Origin: Erysipelotrichaceae bacterium
Lineage (GTDB): Bacteria > Bacillota_I > Bacilli_A > RFN20 > CAG-826
Reading direction: 5' to 3'
DNA: 64,000 nucleotides
Assembly: GCA_015059065.1 (NCBI GenBank)
Contig: SVBE01000003.1
Span: 1-64,000 of the forward strand
Shown here: piece after piece, positions 58,464 to 64,000 of the stretch
Layout: each line of letters starts with the position of its first letter
Position numbering within the stretch: position 1 is the first letter of the stretch
Notes under the pieces: generated by a model
The model's input: the letters and a program-made list of their open reading frames with translations, nothing else
Databases searched by the model: none
Told to the model about the DNA's origin: nothing
Translations under genes and position numbers: made by a program

Positions 58464-59704
58464 TGGAAATCGTTATCATCATTTTGGTCTCAATTACCCT
58501 TTTAGGCTTACTCGCCTTCTTTATCTATGAAGTGAAAGCCCATAGGAATGTCAAAGAACCAGAACTCAATTTAAAAGAGATTTGGGAGATTCAACATAAA
58601 CTAAACGAATTGAATAATGAGATTAAAAACGATATCGAATTATCAGTAGCCAAGCAGATGAAAGAGATTGCAGAGCATGATAATAAAACAAACGAATTAA
58701 ACAATGAGAAACTAGAGAGATTCCAAAAGAACATTTCTGAGAGTATCAATAAGAGATTTGATTCTTTAAACGAACAAATGACTCTCAAGATGAGTGAGAT
58801 CAATAAGAAAGTTGATCAACAATTAGAACAGGGTTTCAAAACTACTACTGAATCAATGTCTCAGGTTAGAGAAAGATTAAAAGTCATCGATGAGGCTCAA
58901 AAGAATATTGAATCACTCTCTAAGGATGTCGTCTCGTTAAAGAATGTTTTAGAGAACAATCAAAATAGAGGCCAATACGGCGAATATCAATTATCCATGG
59001 TTCTCCATAATGTTTTCGGCGACACGATTGGTTGTTATAAAGAACAATATACGATTAAGAATGCGAAAGATGAAGAGAATAAGGTAAGAGCAGATGCGGT
59101 GGTCTTTATGCCAGAACCAAACAAGATGATTTGTATCGATTCTAAATTCCCATTTGCTACTTATGCGAGATTATTTGAAACTACTGACGAGAAAGAAAAA
59201 GAAGACTTACAAAAACTATTTGTCTCCGATGTGAAGAAACACATCACGACGATTAAAAACAAATACATCATCGATGGTAAAACCGCTCCTCAAGCGATTA
59301 TGTTCATTCCTAACGATGGTATCTTTGCCTATATCCATCAAAACTGTGAATCGGTCGTGGAATATGCGAGACAATGCGAAGTCATTTTAACTTCCCCGTC
59401 TACTCTTCCAGCGATATTAGTAACCATCAATATGATTCGTATTGAAGGCGAAAGAGCAAAGAACGTCAGAGAGATAACTAATCAACTTGTGAAATTAGGT
59501 AAAGAGTTTGGCATGTTCTCTAAAGAATGGGAGACATTCTCTACTCAACTTGGAAGAGCGAGCAGTTCTAAAGATAAACTCGATAATCGTGTTAACAAGA
59601 TTAACAATAAATTTGAAGCATTAAAAATAAGTGACACAAAATACGACGAAATCGAAGAAAAGGCGACTTTTGTCGAGGATTTTGATGAAATAGATGGAGA
59701 TTAA
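58463..59704 (+). CDS. rmuC: DNA recombination protein RmuC
   Basis: A 413-residue protein. An N-terminal membrane helix (about 1-22) is followed by a long coiled coil (about 35-165, rich in Glu, Lys, Asn) and the nuclease-like RmuC domain (about 170-370) with RGQYGEYQLSMVLHNVFG, KVRADAVVFMPE, ICIDSKFPFATYARL and APQAIMFIPNDGIFAYI. RmuC limits inversions at short repeats and has a PD-(D/E)XK-like core. The DNA-repair neighbourhood (uvrB, Y-polymerase) fits. A DUF697 gene follows after 3 nt. Confidence 0.92.
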   Translation: MEIVIIILVSITLLGLLAFFIYEVKAHRNVKEPELNLKEIWEIQHKLNELNNEIKNDIELSVAKQMKEIAEHDNKTNELNNEKLERFQKNISESINKRFDSLNEQMTLKMSEINKKVDQQLEQGFKTTTESMSQVRERLKVIDEAQKNIESLSKDVVSLKNVLENNQNRGQYGEYQLSMVLHNVFGDTIGCYKEQYTIKNAKDEENKVRADAVVFMPEPNKMICIDSKFPFATYARLFETTDEKEKEDLQKLFVSDVKKHITTIKNKYIIDGKTAPQAIMFIPNDGIFAYIHQNCESVVEYARQCEVILTSPSTLPAILVTINMIRIEGERAKNVREITNQLVKLGKEFGMFSKEWETFSTQLGRASSSKDKLDNRVNKINNKFEALKISDTKYDEIEEKATFVEDFDEIDGD

Positions 59705-59707
59705 TTT

Positions 59708-60727
59708 ATGGCAGAAAATAAAGAAAACGAAAAGATGTCGTTTGAAGAATATAAGGCAAGATACACAAAACCAGAGAACGGTAAACTAATCAAAGCTGGT
59801 CTCGTTTTCCTCATTGGTGGAATTGGAGTTATCGTCTTCACCTGCTTATTCCTCATCTGTTTAAGGGTGTATGAAATCAACGATATTGCTGGATATGTCG
59901 CAATCGGTGTTTCTGTACTCATCTTCATCTTCTTATTCATCGTTCCAGTAACGAAAATCCATAAGATGAAATATTTCATCACCAATGTGAATGATAGAAC
60001 GGTGAGAAACGCTCAGAAGCACAACAAACAACTTAGAACAGAAATCGCTGATAAGATGATTGACTACAATGCGAAAGTGGAAGGAGCGACTTGGTACAAC
60101 GAAAAGCTCGTTGGTGAATTAGCCATTGCCCGTGTATCAAATAACGATAAACAGATTAAATCATTGTTAGGCCAAATCTATGATGGTGATGTGAAGAAAC
60201 AATCTCGTAAATTAATTAGAGATCATGCTTTAAAGATTGGTTTAGTGACAATGTTCTCACAATCTCAATTTGTCGACACCGCTTTCGTCGCAGTGTATGA
60301 GCTTGGTCTTATCAAAGATTTAGTGTATCTCTATGGCTTTAGACCAAGTGATTCTAAGCTCATGAAAATATATTTAACTGTTCTTACTAATTCTTTAACT
60401 GCATATGGTATTTCTGCGACATCATCTAACTTTGTGGGTGGTATTGCGAACAGTATTTCAAACGCTGTTAGCAAAGTTTCAGCCTTATCAAGCGTTATCT
60501 CTGTAGTGGTGAGTTCCACAATTCAAGGTGTGGTTAATGCCTCTTTAAGCGTTATTATTGGCTTACAAACAAGAGAATACTTATTACACGAATATCACTT
60601 ACAAGATGTATTAGATGAAATTGAGTTCGAAGAAGTTGATGAAAAAGAGATGATCAACGAAGTTAAAACTGAGATTCTTAAAAACGCGAAGCCAATCGGC
60701 AAGAAAGCCAAACTTGTTGAAGCATAA
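59708..60727 (+). CDS. DUF697 (YcjF-like) membrane protein
   Basis: A 339-residue protein with two N-terminal helices (about 28-52 and 60-82), a charged middle part (about 85-165) and a C-terminal DUF697-like region: VTMFSQSQFVDTAFVAVYELGLIKDLVYLYGFRPS, then a Ser/Val/Gly-rich membrane-active helix region. DUF697/YcjF proteins often accompany dynamin-like GTPases; none is in the window. Function unknown. Probably cotranscribed with rmuC. Confidence 0.75.
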   Translation: MAENKENEKMSFEEYKARYTKPENGKLIKAGLVFLIGGIGVIVFTCLFLICLRVYEINDIAGYVAIGVSVLIFIFLFIVPVTKIHKMKYFITNVNDRTVRNAQKHNKQLRTEIADKMIDYNAKVEGATWYNEKLVGELAIARVSNNDKQIKSLLGQIYDGDVKKQSRKLIRDHALKIGLVTMFSQSQFVDTAFVAVYELGLIKDLVYLYGFRPSDSKLMKIYLTVLTNSLTAYGISATSSNFVGGIANSISNAVSKVSALSSVISVVVSSTIQGVVNASLSVIIGLQTREYLLHEYHLQDVLDEIEFEEVDEKEMINEVKTEILKNAKPIGKKAKLVEA

Positions 60728-60758
60728 TTATCTAGATATTTTAAGATAAATGCCTTAA

Positions 60759-60764
60759 TATAAT
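60759..60764 (+). promoter_or_regulatory. tRNA-Ala promoter -10
   Basis: TATAAT lies 8 nt before the mature tRNA 5' end, so transcription would begin almost at the tRNA. No convincing -35 is visible. Confidence 0.55.
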
Positions 60765-60772
60765 ATGGCACT

Positions 60773-60848
60773 GGGTCTGTAGCTCACCTGGGAGAGCGCA
60801 TCGTTCGCAACGATGAGGTAGAGAGTTCGAGCCTCTTCAGATCCACCA
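60773..60848 (+). tRNA. tRNA-Ala (anticodon CGC)
   Basis: A complete cloverleaf of 76 nt: acceptor GGGTCTG / CAGATCC including the G3-U70 wobble pair that is the alanine identity element, D arm GCTC...GAGC, anticodon arm CATCG-TTCGCAA-CGATG (anticodon CGC, codon GCG), T arm GAGAG-TTCGAGC-CTCTT, discriminator A and encoded CCA. The transcript seems to continue into the structured RNA downstream. Confidence 0.93.
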
Positions 60849-61060
60849 TAAATACCCGCTACCTTACTAGTAAGGTTAATATAGAAAAGAGGCAATTCTA
60901 CGGGAAATGCTTCAAGCACAGAAGGGTGATAGTCCACCCTTGGTAAGTATAAGCCTCCACATCGTTACTTATACGACAGCAAAGAGTCATAGAGACTATT
61001 CGTAAACTTATTGGAGTAAGTGGCTCGATGCGACCATCTTCCGTTTAGGAAGATTTTTTA
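60849..61060 (+). ncRNA. Putative structured non-coding RNA downstream of tRNA-Ala
   Basis: About 210 nt with no ORF but dense pairing. CCCG (60855-60858) / CGGG (60901-60904) encloses a perfect 16-nt palindrome (60861-60876) and hairpin TAGAA / TTCTA (60882-60900). Further hairpins are TGCT-TCA-AGCA (60908-60918), AAGGGTG / CACCCTT (60922-60941) and GTATAAG / CTTATAC (60947-60974). The loop GAGGC (60889-60893) is complementary to GCCTC (60953-60957), a likely pseudoknot or kissing interaction. It ends at a strong intrinsic terminator. The family is unidentified; Rfam classes such as raiA RNA or 6S RNA should be tested. Confidence 0.65.
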
Positions 61061-61064
61061 TTTT
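61036..61064 (+). terminator. Terminator of the tRNA-Ala / ncRNA transcript
   Basis: A perfect 7-bp stem ATCTTCC-GTTTA-GGAAGAT (61036-61054) is followed by TTTTTATTTT. Confidence 0.9.
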
Positions 61065-61091
61065 GAAGTTTCGTATCTAAGCAGTTCCCTA

Positions 61092-61182
61092 GTAGTGAAA
61101 ATTCCCGTTTTTTCGGGGAAATGTGCTTGCTTCCCTCTCTTTTATAAATTAACATTAATGTATTAATGAGAGTAAATATTCT
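61092..61182 (+). promoter_or_regulatory. Upstream region of the surface-protein gene
   Basis: A hairpin TTCCCG-TTTTTT-CGGGGAA lies near 61099-61118. Further on come the palindrome ACATTAATGT (near 61152-61161) and the repeated ATTAAT-GT-ATTAAT, possible operator sequences. A TATAAA-like -10 lies near 61143. The Shine-Dalgarno is weak (GAGAG, about 12 nt from the ATG). Confidence 0.35.
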
Positions 61183-64000
61183 ATGAAAAGAAAAACGTTT
61201 TTAATTATCTCCTCTATTATCGCTTTGTTATTTGGAAGTGCTACTTTTGCTGTCAGCCACTTTTCTGTAGATAAGCAAGTACAAACAGCCTATGCGGCTA
61301 ACCCCATTTCATATATCTATAAAACTTGGGATGGAATCCATGATTCTGTACAAAGTGAAGCAAAAAGCTGTGATGACTATGAAGTAGTGACCTCTACTAA
61401 GAAAAATTGGCTTAATGGTTGGTATGTCGTTAATAATAACGTTTCTATATCAGAACGTATAATCGCTTCTGGAACTATTAATTTAATCATTTGCGATGGA
61501 AAAACATTAGCGGCAAATAAAGGCATACATTTATCTGAAGGTGCGACTTTAAACATTTATACTCAAGCCTTAGGAACGGGTACTATTATTGCTAATGGTA
61601 TTAAATCTTCTGCTGGTATTGGAGGTTCTTCTCTAGGTTCTAATAGCGGCGCTGTTAACATTTATGGTGGTTTTATCACCTCTAATGGTGGTGAAAATGG
61701 TGCTGGTATTGGTGGTGGTAACTCTGGAAACGGTGGTACAGTCACCATCTATGGAGGAACGATTAATACGACTGGTGGTCTAGGCGCTAGTGGTATTGGT
61801 AATGGTAATTCTGGTGGCGGTGGTACAGTCACCGTCTATGGAGGCACTGTAAACGCCATTGGAAGCTATCCTGGTAATGGTATTAGTGGAACTTTATTAA
61901 TTCCTAATAATATGGTTGTTTTGGGAAACTCTACTCAAGCCCCAACTTATAGCGATGATCAACAAACTAATTATGCAACAAATCGTTGGAAATATATGAC
62001 TATTATGCATGTGCATATTTGGTCATATGTCGCTAACGGAAATACCATTACTGCCTCATGTTCAAGCGAAGATTGTGTGGAAAATGAAGGATTAACACTT
62101 ACCGTTTACGCTAATAATGCTGAATATGATGGAGATGACCACAAAACGGCATCAATCAAATCCGAATATAATACATTAGCCTTTACTAATCCAACTATTT
62201 CATATTTTCAAAACGGTAATCCAGTTGATGAATGTGTTAATGCCGGAACTTATGAAGCAAGAGTCACCGTTGGTGGTGCAACAGCGGTCAAACAATTCGT
62301 GATTGAAAAGGCTTGGCCGATGATAATACAAGCTCCACAAGTATATGACGATGACCATTACCGTTATACTGGCAATTATAAATATTTGATTATACCAGGA
62401 TCTGCTATAGTCGAAGGCGGAGCATATTATTTTAGAGTCGGTAAAAACGGGGAATTTTCATCAGATTATCCTCAAGCCAAGGATGTTGGTACCTATACCG
62501 TCTATATGAAAGTTGTTGGCGATGCTAATCATGCTGATGATGATGAAATATATGGTATCACTTTTAACATTATGGAAGCTGATTCGAAAATAACAACTAG
62601 TCCAAAAGCCATAGGAAACCTAGTCTATAATCAAGAACCTCAGGCACTTATAAATGCAGGCGTTGCTACTGGTGGAACAATTAAATATAGATTTGAAGGT
62701 GAAGAATCTTTTTCTGATGATATTCCAACTGCAACTAACGCTGGCGAATATATTATTGAATATTATGTAGAAGCAGATTATGGCTACACTGATTCAGCCG
62801 TGTTTTCTGTCCGTTCTACCATTGAAAAAGGTGATATAAATCCAGCTCTCAGTCTTTCTAATTGGATATATAATGGTGAACCATCAACCCCAGTACTCAC
62901 AGGTAATAATGGAAATGGTGAAGTTATTTATGAATATAAAGAAGTTGAAGCTGATGATAGTTATTATTCCACTGATGTCCCAACTGATGTCGGAACTTAT
63001 ACTATAAGAGCGACGATAGAAGAAACGGATAACTATTTTGGCGGTAGTGCCACTTGTGATTTTAGTATTACGCAAGCAACTCCAACGGATTATTCTAAAC
63101 CTCCTTACTTAATGGCTTCTTATGGCGATAAATTATCCAGCGTTATTCTTCCAGCTAATTGGACATGGAAATCTCCTGATGATTTAGTCGGTGATGCTGG
63201 TAAGAGGGAACATGTTGCCATCTATAATCCAGATGACCCAAATTATAAGGCAATAGAGGTTACATTAACTGTTTCTGTTTCGACTATCGTACCAACTGAT
63301 TATGATATTCCGACTAATTTAAAAGGAACTTATGGCCAAACATTAGCGGATATTGATTTACCATCTGGTTGGACTTGGGACAAACCAAAGACGAAGCTGG
63401 ATAGGGTTGGAAATAACTATTATGATGCAATTTATACGATTGATGACCCAAATTATCACATCGCAATGGAAGTGTTGACAGTTAAGGTCGAACAAGCTAC
63501 TCCAACGGGATATGATATCCCAACTGGACTAGAGGCAAATTCAGGAGATAAATTATCCAGCGTTATTCTTCCAACTAATTGGTCATGGAAATCTCCTGAT
63601 GATTTAGTCGGTGATGCTGGTAATAGGGAACATGTTGCCATCTATACTCCAGAAGACAAGAATTATAAAGATGTCGAAGTCTCATTAACTGTTTTAGTGA
63701 AAGATTCTTCAACTCCAACTCCAGATCCAACTCCAGGCCCAACACCAGATTCAAATCCAGATTCAAACTCATACTCAAATCCAGATTCAAGTTCAGAACC
63801 AGCACCAGACTCAAATCCTGATTCAAGCTCATACTCAAATCCTGATTCAAGTTCAGAACCAACACCAGACTCAAATCCAGATTCAAGCTCATACTCAAAT
63901 CCTGACTCAAATCCAAAACCAACCCCGGAACCACCAAGTGATAATAATAACAATTTTCCTGTAGGAGCGATTGTCGGTATCGCTGCTGGTTCTACGGTTA
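61183..64000 (+). CDS. Large repeat-containing surface protein, 3' end beyond the window
   Basis: At least 939 residues, open to the window edge. A signal peptide (MKRKTFLIISSIIALLFGSATFA, probable cleavage after TAYA near residue 38) precedes a Gly-rich beta-helix region (about 90-255) with repeated GGTVTIYGGTI motifs. Then come bacterial Ig/MBG-like modules with the recurrent pattern NAGxY and DVGTYT (about 300-630), three 70-residue modules (63073-63702), a Pro/Asp/Ser-rich stalk of three 20-residue repeats (63736-63915) and the start of a hydrophobic anchor (FPVGAIVGIAAGSTV). It is likely a membrane- or wall-anchored adhesin. Ligand unknown. Confidence 0.85.
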   Translation, partial: MKRKTFLIISSIIALLFGSATFAVSHFSVDKQVQTAYAANPISYIYKTWDGIHDSVQSEAKSCDDYEVVTSTKKNWLNGWYVVNNNVSISERIIASGTINLIICDGKTLAANKGIHLSEGATLNIYTQALGTGTIIANGIKSSAGIGGSSLGSNSGAVNIYGGFITSNGGENGAGIGGGNSGNGGTVTIYGGTINTTGGLGASGIGNGNSGGGGTVTVYGGTVNAIGSYPGNGISGTLLIPNNMVVLGNSTQAPTYSDDQQTNYATNRWKYMTIMHVHIWSYVANGNTITASCSSEDCVENEGLTLTVYANNAEYDGDDHKTASIKSEYNTLAFTNPTISYFQNGNPVDECVNAGTYEARVTVGGATAVKQFVIEKAWPMIIQAPQVYDDDHYRYTGNYKYLIIPGSAIVEGGAYYFRVGKNGEFSSDYPQAKDVGTYTVYMKVVGDANHADDDEIYGITFNIMEADSKITTSPKAIGNLVYNQEPQALINAGVATGGTIKYRFEGEESFSDDIPTATNAGEYIIEYYVEADYGYTDSAVFSVRSTIEKGDINPALSLSNWIYNGEPSTPVLTGNNGNGEVIYEYKEVEADDSYYSTDVPTDVGTYTIRATIEETDNYFGGSATCDFSITQATPTDYSKPPYLMASYGDKLSSVILPANWTWKSPDDLVGDAGKREHVAIYNPDDPNYKAIEVTLTVSVSTIVPTDYDIPTNLKGTYGQTLADIDLPSGWTWDKPKTKLDRVGNNYYDAIYTIDDPNYHIAMEVLTVKVEQATPTGYDIPTGLEANSGDKLSSVILPTNWSWKSPDDLVGDAGNREHVAIYTPEDKNYKDVEVSLTVLVKDSSTPTPDPTPGPTPDSNPDSNSYSNPDSSSEPAPDSNPDSSSYSNPDSSSEPTPDSNPDSSSYSNPDSNPKPTPEPPSDNNNNFPVGAIVGIAAGSTV
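63073..63702 (+). repeat. Three 210-nt modules in the surface protein; units 1 and 3 nearly identical
   Basis: Units begin at 63073, 63283 and 63493. A core of about 100 nt in unit 1 (from 63124) recurs 420 nt later (from 63544) with only a few substitutions, while unit 2 has diverged. This indicates recent duplication or gene conversion. Confidence 0.85.
63736..63915 (+). repeat. 60-nt tandem repeats (x3) encoding a Pro/Asp/Ser stalk
   Basis: Three consecutive 60-nt units (63736, 63796, 63856) encode the pattern xPxPDSNPDSxSYSNPDSxx. They form an extended stalk before the membrane anchor and are prone to copy-number change. Confidence 0.9.

Noticed and set aside
60755-60937. 60-aa frame on the - strand over the tRNA
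   Set aside because: Overlaps a perfect tRNA and structured RNA; composition not coding-like.
63575-63953. Antisense frames rich in Leu/Asp or Gly/Glu
   Set aside because: Complement of the 60-nt stalk repeats; no start signals.
1-64000. Mycoplasma-type code (UGA = Trp)
   Set aside because: Trp is encoded by TGG throughout, genes end in TGA, and prfB with its UGA switch is present.

Overview
The window is a compact, gene-dense piece of a low-GC Gram-positive chromosome. Housekeeping gene neighbourhoods (rpmH-rnpA-yidC-khpB-mnmE; dnaX-ebfC-recR and tmk-holB-ricT-rsmI; comFA-comFC-secA-prfB) are those of Bacillota. Ser-rich lipoproteins, a Na+-pumping oxaloacetate decarboxylase and pyruvate phosphate dikinase suggest an uncultured, fermentative, host-associated member of the Bacilli (Erysipelotrichales / RF39-like lineage); this taxonomic placement is inference. 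UGA is a stop codon, shown by the autoregulatory UGA frameshift in prfB, so the Mycoplasma code does not apply.

Layout. 1-120: the 3' end of an IS200/IS605-type element (tnpB/omegaRNA-like). 194-8287 (+): rpmH, rnpA, yidC, khpB, mnmE, tatD, rnmV, rsmA, ispE, a small hypothetical gene and glucokinase, covering ribosome, RNase P, membrane insertion, tRNA/rRNA modification and isoprenoid supply. 8353-8937 (+): a lipoprotein. 9000-19889 (-): ppdK; then a 38-aa membrane peptide, a membrane-anchored MBL hydrolase, birA and fruK; then pckA-oadA-oadG-biotin carrier-oadB. The last group turns PEP into pyruvate through oxaloacetate, giving ATP plus a Na+ gradient. 20053-25659 (+): two small membrane proteins, a Na+/Pi symporter fused to PhoU, an FGGY kinase and a lipase-like lipoprotein. 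25729-29414 (-): a heterodimeric ABC exporter, divergent from 29505-32567 (+): two ATP-grasp ligases and an RluA pseudouridine synthase. 32606-35171 (+): a DUF1538 membrane protein followed by two P-II proteins, the best candidate for an undescribed regulated transport system. 35168-44418 (-): dnaX, ebfC, recR, tmk, holB, ricT, rsmI, yfhO. 44558-47472 (+): prfA, prmC, tsaC-like and rpiB genes. 47625-54435 (+): a basic hypothetical protein, comFA, comFC, secA, prfB, yitT. 54453-56735 (+): uvrB, secG. 56784-58342 (-): yolD and a Y-family polymerase. 58463-60727 (+): rmuC and a DUF697 protein. 60773-61060 (+): tRNA-Ala(CGC) and a highly structured putative ncRNA ending in an intrinsic terminator. 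61183-end (+): a large repeat-rich surface protein cut by the window edge.

A window-wide pattern: genes inside operons carry strong AGGAGG-type Shine-Dalgarno sites, while many first genes have none and instead a -10 hexamer (often preceded by TGn) 6-9 nt before the ATG. This predicts leaderless or near-leaderless mRNAs. All calls are from reading the sequence; no database search was possible.
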